A stretch of 54,533 nt of DNA from JACTOJ01 sp032335695 (GTDB taxonomy: Bacteria > Bacillota > Clostridia > Clostridiales > Clostridiaceae): assembly GCF_032335695.1 (NCBI RefSeq), contig NZ_JACTOJ010000028.1:1-54533 (forward strand). Reading direction: 5' to 3'. The notes beneath the pieces were generated by a model. It saw only the letters and a list, made by a program, of their open reading frames with translations. It made no database searches and was not told the DNA's origin. Positions 8,394 to 15,878 of the stretch are shown here, piece by piece. Each line of letters starts with the position of its first letter. The first letter of the stretch is position 1. Made by a program: the position numbers and the translations under genes.

Positions 8394-8825
8394 ATGAAAA
8401 TTAGCAGCCGTTTTACCGTAGCAGTGCACATATTATCTCTCATAGCTATTGATAACAATAATCTTTGTACTTCTGAATGGATTGCAGGAAGTGTCAATAC
8501 TAATCCGGTAGTCATACGCAGAATAACAGGTATGCTGAAAAGAGCAGGGCTTGTAAATGTGGCAGCGGGTACTGGTGGAGCAGCACTTGAAAAGAGCTTG
8601 GCGGAAATCACTCTTCTTGAGGTTTATAAGGCTGTAGAGGTAGTGGAAGAAGGAGAACTTTTTCAATTTCATGATGATCCCAATCCCGATTGTCCTGTAG
8701 GAGCTAATATTCAAGGGGTGCTTGAAATTATATTATTGCAGGCTCAGGAGGCTATGGAAAAAGTGCTTCAAGGTGTAACTATGGAGGACATAGTTTTTAA
8801 TTTAAATAAAAAAATTGAATGCTAG
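8394..8825 (+). CDS. ywnA: Rrf2-family transcriptional regulator, YwnA-like
   Basis: 143 aa with an N-terminal winged helix (MKISSRFTVAVHILSL, then NTNPVVIRRITGMLKRAG) and the loop AAGTGGAAL typical of Rrf2 proteins. Only one cysteine is present (in NPDCPVG), so the three-Cys Fe-S site of IscR/NsrR members is absent. That places it with the redox or ligand-sensing YwnA/YwnB-pair regulators. The ATG at 8394 is preferred over the GTG at 8385 because GAGGTG lies 7 bases before it. The next gene is the YwnB-like oxidoreductase, as in Bacillus subtilis. Confidence 0.85.
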   Translation: MKISSRFTVAVHILSLIAIDNNNLCTSEWIAGSVNTNPVVIRRITGMLKRAGLVNVAAGTGGAALEKSLAEITLLEVYKAVEVVEEGELFQFHDDPNPDCPVGANIQGVLEIILLQAQEAMEKVLQGVTMEDIVFNLNKKIEC

Positions 8826-8851
8826 GAAGGTTCAATTTTTTTTAGAACAGA

Positions 8852-8870
8852 TGTAACTGATTCCGTTACA
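8852..8870 (+). promoter_or_regulatory. Second Rrf2 operator, before the ywnB-like gene
   Basis: TGTAAC-N7-GTTACA, identical in arms and spacer length to the copy at 8362-8380 (the spacer sequence differs). It lies 70 bp before the ywnB-like start. No good -35/-10 pair is evident beside it. Confidence 0.8.
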
Positions 8871-8939
8871 ACGGTTGCTTAGTTAGTAAATAAAATTATG
8901 TTTTTAAAACAAATTCTAAAATGAAGAGGAGTAATTGAA

Positions 8940-9575
8940 ATGAAGATAGGAATAATAGGAGCAAGTGGAAAAGAAGGAAGTTTAATATTAAAGGAAGCCT
9001 TAGGAAGAGGACATGAGGTTACAGCTTTAGTTAGAGATGCAGCAAAGATTAAAGAGCAGGGAGTTAAGGTGGTACAAAAAGATATTTTTGATATAAAAGC
9101 TGAGGATATAAAGGCTTTCGACGTAGTGGTAAATGCATTTAATGCTGCACCAGGCAAAGAAATTCACCATATAGAAGCAGGCAGAGTGCTTATTGAAGCA
9201 TTAAAAGGCGCTGCAGATACAAGGCTTATAGTCGTGGGAGGCGCAGGAAGCTTGTTTGTTGATGAAGCAAAAACTTTAAGACTTTTTGACACTCCAGATT
9301 TTCCAGCAGCATATCTTCCAACAGCAAAGAATATGGGAGAAAATTTAAAGGAATTAGAAAATAGTAAGGATATAAAATGGACTCATATAAGCCCTTCAGC
9401 TTTCTTTGATCCACAAGGGAAAAGAACAGGAAGCTATGTAGCAGGAAAAGATAACCTTCTTGTAAATTCAAAGGGACAGAGTTATATAAGTTATGCTGAT
9501 TTTGCTATTGCAGTAGTAGACGAAGCAGAAGCTGCAAAGCATGTAAATGAAAGATTTACTGTAGTAGGAGAGTAG
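8940..9575 (+). CDS. ywnB: NAD(P)-binding oxidoreductase, YwnB-like
   Basis: 211 aa atypical short-chain dehydrogenase with a Rossmann start IGIIGASGKEGSLI (residues 3-16) and VVNAF and VVGGAG strands. It resembles NmrA / biliverdin-reductase-B-like flavin or quinone reductases. No classical YxxxK catalytic pair is seen, as usual for this group. GAGGAG is 10 bases before the start. It probably works in redox or electrophile defence, switched on when the adjacent Rrf2 regulator leaves its operator. The substrate is unknown. Confidence 0.85.
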   Translation: MKIGIIGASGKEGSLILKEALGRGHEVTALVRDAAKIKEQGVKVVQKDIFDIKAEDIKAFDVVVNAFNAAPGKEIHHIEAGRVLIEALKGAADTRLIVVGGAGSLFVDEAKTLRLFDTPDFPAAYLPTAKNMGENLKELENSKDIKWTHISPSAFFDPQGKRTGSYVAGKDNLLVNSKGQSYISYADFAIAVVDEAEAAKHVNERFTVVGE

Positions 9576-9675
9576 TATATTTAGCTTAATTAACAGATGC
9601 TGACATAAAAAGATTATTTGTTTTAAGATATTAAGATAAAATTCTTAAGTTAGAAATTTAAAGTTATTATTGAGG

Positions 9676-9708
9676 AAATCGTCTCTTTATGAGTCGATTT
9701 TCTTTTTT
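9676..9708 (+). terminator. Terminator of the ywnAB-like unit
   Basis: AAATCG and CTC pair with GAG and CGATTT around a TTTAT loop, with one internal mismatch, followed by TCTTTTTT. It lies 100 bp after the ywnB-like stop. Confidence 0.75.
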
Positions 9709-9752
9709 ATACTAATATATAAATGTATGCGGTGGTGTTGAAAATGTTTATT

Positions 9753-9786
9753 ATGTTGATAACTTCTGTGGATATGTTGATAACTT
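9753..9786 (+). repeat. 21-bp-phased direct repeats resembling DnaA boxes
   Basis: ATGTTGATAACTT occurs at 9753-9765 and 9774-9786, a 21-bp period (two helical turns). TGTGGATAT (9767-9775) lies between. Each nonamer is one base from the DnaA box TGTGGATAA. The rest of 9576-9920 holds the terminator at 9676 and a TATAATATAA-rich stretch near 9810, and no further gene. Confidence 0.5.
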
Positions 9787-9920
9787 TAGGGAATATTTAT
9801 ATTTGTAATATAATATAAATTAGATAGGAGCTTTATTAAATTAGGAGGGTGTATCTCATTATAGAAGGTAAATTTTATGATGCTTAGATTATTTTCTATG
9901 TAAAAATGAGGTGTAAAGTT

Positions 9921-10244
9921 ATGATTGATCATGGAAATAATAAAAGTGATGAAATTGTTTTAGATGCTGGGAATAGACTTATTTTATGTATTGAGGATCT
10001 AATGGAATTACTTAGAGAAAAAGCTTCTGATTCCTCTTATATAAAGGACAAGGGGAGAGAGCTGAAGGATGAAATATGCAATTTTGAAGCGGCTTATCAG
10101 AATAGTTTTGCCAGCTGCTACAAGGAGTATATTGATGACATGGTCACTTCCTATATACTAGGTGAAAGCAGCAATAAAGATATGGATAACTTACATGAGC
10201 TTTGTTACAAGATAAGAGAATTTTTAAGAAATTCAAATAATTAG
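9921..10244 (+). CDS. 107-aa soluble protein, unknown
   Basis: An acidic, mostly helical protein with no signal or membrane segment. It has cysteines in LCIEDL, EICNF, SCYKEY and LCYKI. The start at 9921 is chosen because AGGTG lies 8 bases before it; the ATG at 9906 has no ribosome site. It is flanked on both sides by clusters of DnaA-box-like nonamers. No family recognised. A role tied to those sites is speculation. Confidence 0.6.
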   Translation: MIDHGNNKSDEIVLDAGNRLILCIEDLMELLREKASDSSYIKDKGRELKDEICNFEAAYQNSFASCYKEYIDDMVTSYILGESSNKDMDNLHELCYKIREFLRNSNN

Positions 10245-10252
10245 CCTATGAA

Positions 10253-10393
10253 TTACCCACAGAATTGTGGATTGTTTCTGTGGATAATGTGGATATCTAT
10301 GATATAATATGTGTACAGATATGCTGCTTCTGCATTTAATCATGGTAAGAAGTAGATAATGAATATTATTATTAAAGACTAGCATGTGGATAA
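10253..10393 (+). promoter_or_regulatory. DnaA-box-like cluster between the 107-aa gene and sfsA
   Basis: Perfect DnaA boxes (TGTGGATAA) lie at 10279-10287 and 10385-10393. A one-mismatch copy directly abuts the first (TGTGGATAT, 10288-10296). TTACCCACA (10253-10261) faces TGTGGATTG (10266-10274). By a rough base-composition estimate, less than one perfect box is expected per 54 kb. A TATAAT-like stretch near 10301 suggests that the sfsA promoter overlaps. Confidence 0.5.
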
Positions 10394-10416
10394 ATTTATA
10401 CCTATGAGGAGAAAAA

Positions 10417-11109
10417 ATGTATATAGAGAAAAAAATTATTAAGGCACAATTTATAAATAGACCTAATCGATTTAAGGCTTATGTGAAGCTTAATGGAGAA
10501 GAAATCATGGTACATGTACCGAATACGGGAAGATGCAGGGAGATACTCACTCCAAATTGTACTGTGCTTTTGAGGAAGGAAGATAATCCTTCAAGAAAAA
10601 CACAATATGATTTAATTGCTGGGTATAAAGGGGATAAGCTTATAAATATTGACTCTCAGGCACCTAATGCTGTGGTGGACGAAGCCCTTAAGCAAGGAAA
10701 AATAGAGAAGCTTAGAAAATATAAAAACATACAAAGGGAGAAGACCTTCGGAAGCAGCAGGTTTGATTTTAAGCTTACAGACGATGAGGGAAATGAGTAC
10801 TTTTTAGAGGTAAAGGGAGTAACCTTGGAGATGGACGGAAAGACCATGTTTCCTGATGCGCCTACGGAAAGAGGAGCAAAGCATATGGCAGAGCTAGGTA
10901 AAGCTTTGAAGGAAGGAAAGGGAGCTGGAGTATTATTTCTAATACAAATGTCAGGAGCGGAGAGCTTTTCCCCAAATGATGTTACAGATAAAAACTTTAG
11001 TGAAACCTTAAGATTTGTAAATGAGCAAGGAATAGATGTATTCGCCTATGAGTGCATAGTTACTGAAAACTCTATAACTCTTAACAAAAAGGTGCCTGTG
11101 GTGCTTTAA
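10417..11109 (+). CDS. sfsA: Sugar fermentation stimulation protein homologue SfsA
   Basis: 230 aa, the normal length for SfsA. Diagnostic stretches are FINRPNRFKAYV near the start, VHVPNTGRCREIL, YDLIAG and FLEVKGVTLE with the nuclease-like E-V-K, then FPDAPTERGAKH. SfsA has an N-terminal OB-like DNA-binding part and a C-terminal PD-(D/E)xK-like fold. Its exact role is still unclear beyond the maltose-metabolism phenotype in E. coli. The start follows ATGAGGAG by 6 bases. DnaA-box-like sites lie in its 5' region. Confidence 0.95.
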   Translation: MYIEKKIIKAQFINRPNRFKAYVKLNGEEIMVHVPNTGRCREILTPNCTVLLRKEDNPSRKTQYDLIAGYKGDKLINIDSQAPNAVVDEALKQGKIEKLRKYKNIQREKTFGSSRFDFKLTDDEGNEYFLEVKGVTLEMDGKTMFPDAPTERGAKHMAELGKALKEGKGAGVLFLIQMSGAESFSPNDVTDKNFSETLRFVNEQGIDVFAYECIVTENSITLNKKVPVVL

Positions 11110-11202
11110 GTAGGGGTTACTTTACTTACAAAGTTGAGTAAATGGTGCTCCTATGCTAAAATAAAGTATATGATTTTTGCAGTAGCTGTTTGAGGTGAGT
11201 AT

Positions 11203-11703
11203 ATGAAATTTAATTATTGTCCAGTGTGTGGAAGAAGACTTATAGAAAAATATAGCTGGGATGAAGGCGGGGTACCTTACTGTCCTCATGATGACATAAT
11301 GTATTTTGATACTCCAAAGCCATGCATTATGGTGGCTGTCATAAAAGAAGACAAGATACTTCTTCTCAAGCAGAGCTACATATATAAAAACTCTAAGGTG
11401 CTTGTATCAGGTTATGTAAGCCAAGGTGAGCAAATCGAAGATACTGTTTTAAGAGAAGTAAAAGAGGAAACAGGAATAACTGTGGACAATGTAAAATATT
11501 TAGGCAGTGAATATCTAAGGTATAAGGAAATAATAATGCTGACTTTTGTGGCTAGATATGTGTCAGGAGAGATAGTTAAATCTGATGAGGTAGAGGGAGT
11601 AGAATGGGTACTCATAAGTGAGGCTCTAGAAAAAATGTCTGAAGATGAAATAGGAAAAAGAGTTGTAGCAAAGGCTTTGAATAAAATTGCAAATGATAAA
11701 TGA
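11203..11703 (+). CDS. NUDIX hydrolase with N-terminal zinc ribbon
   Basis: 166 aa. A Cys motif (C6xxC9 ... C27) forms a probable zinc ribbon like that of NudC-type NADH pyrophosphatases. A perfect NUDIX box, Gx5Ex7REVxEExGI, spans residues 70-92. The NudC-specific SQPWPFPxS signature is absent, so NAD specificity is not shown. It hydrolyses some nucleoside diphosphate linked to another group. GAGGTGAG precedes the start. Confidence 0.9.
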   Translation: MKFNYCPVCGRRLIEKYSWDEGGVPYCPHDDIMYFDTPKPCIMVAVIKEDKILLLKQSYIYKNSKVLVSGYVSQGEQIEDTVLREVKEETGITVDNVKYLGSEYLRYKEIIMLTFVARYVSGEIVKSDEVEGVEWVLISEALEKMSEDEIGKRVVAKALNKIANDK

Positions 11704-11710
11704 TAAAATG

Positions 11711-11740
11711 AGGCAGAAAGGCTTGTTAGCTTTTCTGCCT
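11711..11740. terminator. Bidirectional terminator between NUDIX and ABC exporter genes
   Basis: AGGCAGAAA pairs with TTTCTGCCT around an inner GGCTTGTTAGC. A/T-rich flanks lie on both sides. The adjacent genes are convergent. Confidence 0.8.
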
Positions 11741-11766
11741 TAAATATTTCAATTTTAAACAAAGAT

Positions 11767-12939
11767 TTATATAAGCATGTCCTGTTTAGTGAATACCCTA
11801 TGAGCTATAGCATAGCTTGCTACAAGCCACACTATAAGCACTATTATTCCGCCTAAAGGAGTTGCTATATTACTTGAGGTAGCTATGGTACTGCTGTTAA
11901 GCACAGATACCTGATCTCCATAGGCTGTAAATATGAAAGGCTTTATTACTTTGAAATATTTTATAATACCAGCTATATTAATAGCAATAGGTAAAATTAC
12001 ACCCAAAGTCATGGATAAAGCACTGCTCTTAATTACTGCGGATAGAAGGAGAAAGAAGGAGGTGACAGCAGCTATGAATAAAATCTGATAGAGCAAGACT
12101 TCAAGTAAGAATTTCCCTGATGAAATAAGATAGGAGCTTCCATAGATTGCTACCATGGTGCTTCCGCTGCTGGCATCAAGTACCACAGATTTATATTTAG
12201 TGCCTACTGCTATGGGCGAAGAAAAATCTCCAAAACCGTATATTACACCCATTATAAGTGTAACAAGGATTTCTATACCAATAATTACTGCTACATTAGC
12301 TATTATAGCTGCCAAGAACTTAGAAGCAAGAAGCTTAGCCCTAGAAATTGGTCTGGTTAACAGCACCTTCATAGTAGGGGGGGTATACTCTGAGGAAACT
12401 ATATCAGAAGCCATTATGGCTATTATTATAACAATGAATAGAGGCCCTAAGCTTTCAATTATGTTGAGAAGCATATTAATGCCTGAAGGTTTAGTATCAT
12501 CTGAGTATTTAATATTGTGATCTAGCATGTATTGATATCTTATAAGCTCTTTTCTGATGTTTTCTTTTGAACCATCACTTTCAGAGGCATTCTCCATGGA
12601 ATTTTTGGTGGAGTCTATTTGCTCTTGAAGCTTTTCTTTCCAATTGTCATTATTGATTTCAGAACGATTTTTTAAATTGTTAAGCGCAAGCTGCTGGGAG
12701 GCAAGCTGATTGCTTAAATCCTTCTTTTTTGCTTCGTCAGTTTCCTTATCAAGTTCTTCTTGAGTCTGTTTAATGAGGTTTTCCTGGGCGTTTATTACGG
12801 ACTGTGAAGTTGCATATTTATATACAAGAGATATAGATATGCATATAAGTGCGCTTAGAGCAGCAAAAACCAAGACTGAAACCAAAAACTTTTTTCTGAG
12901 ATGCAATTTTATCATTTCATTTTTAAGCAGTGATAGCAT
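11767..12939 (-). CDS. ABC-2 type transporter permease
   Basis: 390 aa. One N-terminal membrane segment (about 17-40) is followed by a long Gln/Lys/Glu-rich coiled coil outside the membrane (about 48-140), then five or more C-terminal segments. EYTPPTMKVLLTRPISR is the usual cytoplasmic signature of ABC-2 permeases of the BcrB/YtrC/NatB kind. Its start overlaps the stop of the ATPase gene by one base (TAATG), so the two are translationally coupled. Probable exporter of a drug, peptide or lipid; the substrate is not visible. Confidence 0.9.
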   Translation of the reverse strand: MLSLLKNEMIKLHLRKKFLVSVLVFAALSALICISISLVYKYATSQSVINAQENLIKQTQEELDKETDEAKKKDLSNQLASQQLALNNLKNRSEINNDNWKEKLQEQIDSTKNSMENASESDGSKENIRKELIRYQYMLDHNIKYSDDTKPSGINMLLNIIESLGPLFIVIIIAIMASDIVSSEYTPPTMKVLLTRPISRAKLLASKFLAAIIANVAVIIGIEILVTLIMGVIYGFGDFSSPIAVGTKYKSVVLDASSGSTMVAIYGSSYLISSGKFLLEVLLYQILFIAAVTSFFLLLSAVIKSSALSMTLGVILPIAINIAGIIKYFKVIKPFIFTAYGDQVSVLNSSTIATSSNIATPLGGIIVLIVWLVASYAIAHRVFTKQDMLI

Positions 12940-13898
12940 TATTGTTTACCTCCTAAAGAATTTGCTTGAGCTGAAGCTTTATTGGATTTTATTATCTGAA
13001 GATATCTAGACTCCAAATCTTGATGCCTTTTATATACTTCTTCCAAAGGTATTTCGCTTTTTGCTAAAGCGAAAATCATTTGTGAAGCAGAACCTTTATC
13101 TGCGGATATAACTATAAGCTCATTTTCTTTGTTAATATTGTGCACATATGGAAGGCCTTTAAGAACCTCCATACATTTATCTTCGACCGTAGTTGAAATT
13201 ATTATAGTTTCTGTCGCATCCTCCTTTGAGTCGCCAGATACTAAAGAGCTTATGGATTCTATGGCTTTTATTTCTCCGTTATTTACGAAAGCAACTCTGG
13301 TACAAAGCTGCTGCACTTCAGATAACATGTGAGAGGATACGAAAACAGATATTTTGTTTTCTAAAGAGAGCTTTTTTAATATATTTCTAAATTCTATTAT
13401 TCCCGTTGGATCCAATCCGTTAGTAGGCTCGTCCAATATAAGTATTTTAGGCTTTGACAAAAGGGCTTGAGCAAGTCCTAGACGCTGCTTCATACCTAAA
13501 GAATACTTTTTTACTTTTTCGTTTATTCTTCCGCTAAGACCTACTAAATTTACTACCTCATCTATGTCCTTAGCTGTTATGGATTTGTTAATTCTAGCTA
13601 ATTGGCGCAGGTTTTCAATACCTGTCATATATGTATATAGCTCAGGATTTTCCACCACAGCACCAATATTTTTTAGTGCTTCTTCACGCTCTGTCTGTAT
13701 ATCTTTGCCTGCTATTTTAATGCTGCCTGCATCTGGTTTTATAAGTCCTACCAGCATCTTTATGGTTGTGGTTTTTCCAACGCCGTTAGGTCCTAGAAAA
13801 CCATATATTTCGCCTTCTTCCACTTGAAAGCTTATATTTTTAAGTATTGGTCTCTTTCCTAAGCGCTTTGAGATGTTATTTACTTCTAATATGACCAT
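12939..13898 (-). CDS. ABC transporter ATP-binding protein (export type)
   Basis: 319 aa. Walker A GPNGVGKT (36-43), Q-loop region VVENPELY (81-88), signature YSLGMKQ (132-138), Walker B ILILDEPT (152-159) and switch H190. The C-terminal 100 residues form the extra domain of BcrA/CcmA-like exporters. It is first gene of a two-gene unit with the ABC-2 permease. The ribosome site AAAGGAGC precedes the start, and a good promoter lies at 13930-13958. Confidence 0.93.
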   Translation of the reverse strand: MVILEVNNISKRLGKRPILKNISFQVEEGEIYGFLGPNGVGKTTTIKMLVGLIKPDAGSIKIAGKDIQTEREEALKNIGAVVENPELYTYMTGIENLRQLARINKSITAKDIDEVVNLVGLSGRINEKVKKYSLGMKQRLGLAQALLSKPKILILDEPTNGLDPTGIIEFRNILKKLSLENKISVFVSSHMLSEVQQLCTRVAFVNNGEIKAIESISSLVSGDSKEDATETIIISTTVEDKCMEVLKGLPYVHNINKENELIVISADKGSASQMIFALAKSEIPLEEVYKRHQDLESRYLQIIKSNKASAQANSLGGKQ

Positions 13899-13929
13899 TT
13901 AGGGGCTCCTTTCATGATAAATTAATATA

Positions 13930-13958
13930 ATTATACCTTAGCGTGGATAATATTTCAA
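13930..13958 (-). promoter_or_regulatory. Sigma-A promoter of the ABC exporter operon
   Basis: On the minus strand: TTGAAA (13953-13958), 17-bp spacer, TATAAT (13930-13935), 32 bp before the ATPase start. The rest of the 13899-14170 gap is AT-rich and shows no other clear element. Confidence 0.75.
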
Positions 13959-14170
13959 ATTAAGTATATTTGTGCTATGATAAAAGAAGTTAATAAAAAG
14001 TTTACAAAAAATGGTTATAAATTTACTCTTAATATCGTAATATATATATAAGGTAATTTTAGTATGAGCATTAAAAAACTTCTTTTAAATTCATTTTGCT
14101 ATAAGATATAATATATAGGCTGTACATTATAATTTTATTGGTATAAAAATATAGAAAGAGGTAGGAATTT

Positions 14171-14857
14171 ATGGATAAGTTTGTTCCAGAGATAAAAGGT
14201 ATATTAAGAAGTCATATGATAGAAGTTCCAGCTGTAATTAGAGATGCTACCGGTATAAAAATATTTGGTAAAAGACTGAAATCTTTTATTTTTACTACGG
14301 ATGTAGCAATCATAAGAAATAATAATGCCGATGCAGTAATCGCCGTTTACCCTTTTACGCCTCAACCAATAATTACCCAATCCTTGGTGGAAGCTGCCGA
14401 TGTGCCAGTATTTTGCGGTGTAGGCGGAGGAACAACTACTGGAAAAAGAGTAATTAATTTAGCTTTAGATGCTGAATTTAAAGGGGCTATGGGAGTAGTT
14501 TTAAATAGCCCTACGGATAATCAATTAATAAGGGCTACACGAGATACTATTGATATACCTATAATAGTAACTATGGTATCTGAATATGAAAATATAGGAG
14601 CAAGAATCGATGCAGGTGCTACTATATTGAATGTATCAGCAGGAAAGAGAACTGCATATATAGTTAAAAAAATAAGAGAGCAGTTTCCTAATTTTCCTCT
14701 AATAGCTACTGGCGGACCAACAGATGAAAGCATCCGAGAGACTATAGCGGCAGGAGCCAATGCCATAACTTATACACCACCGACTTCCGCAGAGATAATG
14801 GGAAGACTTATGGACACATATCGAGACAGATATAAGAGCCAAAATGAACAGGAGTAA
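14171..14857 (+). CDS. TIM-barrel phosphate-binding protein, unknown reaction
   Basis: 228 aa with alternating beta-alpha units. Features include a glycine-rich turn CGVGGGTTTGKR (about 81-92), NVSAGKRTAY and a C-terminal phosphate-binding loop ATGGPTDESI, followed by TYTPPTSAEIM. This is the layout of small TIM barrels related to HisA/ThiE/NanE. It is conserved in clostridia and often labelled only as hydrolase. GAGGTAGG precedes the start. No partner enzyme is visible nearby. Confidence 0.7.
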   Translation: MDKFVPEIKGILRSHMIEVPAVIRDATGIKIFGKRLKSFIFTTDVAIIRNNNADAVIAVYPFTPQPIITQSLVEAADVPVFCGVGGGTTTGKRVINLALDAEFKGAMGVVLNSPTDNQLIRATRDTIDIPIIVTMVSEYENIGARIDAGATILNVSAGKRTAYIVKKIREQFPNFPLIATGGPTDESIRETIAAGANAITYTPPTSAEIMGRLMDTYRDRYKSQNEQE

Positions 14858-14893
14858 GCTTTACAGCGTACAACTTTTAATGTGGGTGATGAT

Positions 14894-15673
14894 ATGAAAG
14901 GGGTATTATACTACTTCAGCGGTACTGGAAATACAGCCTGGGCATCAGAGATGTTTAAAAAACATTTTAAGACTTATGGTGTGGATATAGATATTGTAAA
15001 CATAGAGAAAGCAAACTATCTTAATGAAGCATATGATATTTTAATAATAGGAACTCCTATATATTATGGAGAAAGTCCTAAAATAGTAAGCAAATTTGTA
15101 AAGACCATCAGCAGCACAGAGAATAAGAAAAAGTGTATATTATATTGTACCTGTAAAGGTAAAGGGAATATAAATTTAGGGCTATTAGCTAATATATTAA
15201 GAAACAGAGGCTTTCAGGTTGAAGGCCAAGTACATATAGATATGCCTTATAATTTTAAACTTTGCAATGAGGAGGCAAAAGAAGATATTACCGATGTTGA
15301 AAATATATTAAGACAAGCAGACCTAAAAATTAAAAAAATTGTGAAGGATTCGCTTATTGATAAACCTATAATAGAAAGAAATCAAATTTTAGGCAGCATT
15401 AGGCATAAGCTCATATGCTTAAATTCTAAATACAGAACCTACAGAATGATAAAGAACTTTAATGTCACCAGATCCTGCAGTAACTGTGGATTATGTTTAA
15501 GAAATTGCCCAGAGGGAAATATTACTTTTGATAACAACAAACTGATATTTCATAGTAATTGTATGCTTTGCATGAGGTGTATGCATATATGTCCTAATAG
15601 TGCAATAACCTTCAAAGGAATGAAAATTATAAAAAACGATAAATTAATGCTAAAATTAGTAGATATAGTATAA
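14894..15673 (+). CDS. EFR1-family flavodoxin/ferredoxin fusion
   Basis: 259 aa. The flavodoxin-like N-terminus has the FMN phosphate loop FSGTGNT (residues 8-14) and GTPIYYGESP. The C-terminus has two 4Fe-4S motifs, CSNCGLCLRNCP and CMLCMRCMHICP. This is an electron carrier linking flavin and iron-sulfur chemistry. The ATG at 14894 is preferred over a GTG at 14882, since GGGTGATG lies just before it. A short Cys-rich protein follows at 15706, possibly in the same transcript. Confidence 0.9.
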   Translation: MKGVLYYFSGTGNTAWASEMFKKHFKTYGVDIDIVNIEKANYLNEAYDILIIGTPIYYGESPKIVSKFVKTISSTENKKKCILYCTCKGKGNINLGLLANILRNRGFQVEGQVHIDMPYNFKLCNEEAKEDITDVENILRQADLKIKKIVKDSLIDKPIIERNQILGSIRHKLICLNSKYRTYRMIKNFNVTRSCSNCGLCLRNCPEGNITFDNNKLIFHSNCMLCMRCMHICPNSAITFKGMKIIKNDKLMLKLVDIV

Positions 15674-15705
15674 TATATCTATGACATATCGAAGGAGGAA
15701 TTTTT

Positions 15706-15864
15706 GTGGCAGTAGGTGGAGATAATTGTAAGACATGTCCCGATTACCTTGACAAAAAATGTGACGGTAAAGCAACGGATTGTATGTGCAGAAGATGCCC
15801 TAGAAGTCTAGGAAAATGTCTTACATTGAGATATTGCAGCGAAACTGAGTCAGTACTAATGTAA
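15706..15864 (+). CDS. Cys-rich 52-aa protein (GTG start)
   Basis: The product has eight cysteines, with patterns CKTCPDYLDKKC and CMCRRCPRSLGKC. AAGGAGG lies 7 bases before the GTG start, an ideal site. It ends 14 bases before the M32 carboxypeptidase start and follows the EFR1 protein, so the three may be co-transcribed. It probably binds Zn or an Fe-S centre. Function unknown. Confidence 0.75.
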   Translation: MAVGGDNCKTCPDYLDKKCDGKATDCMCRRCPRSLGKCLTLRYCSETESVLM

Positions 15865-15878
15865 TAGGAGGAGTAGAT

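Noticed and set aside
12155..12520. 121-aa frame opposite the ABC permease
   Set aside because: A hydrophobic shadow of the permease coding sequence, without a ribosome site.
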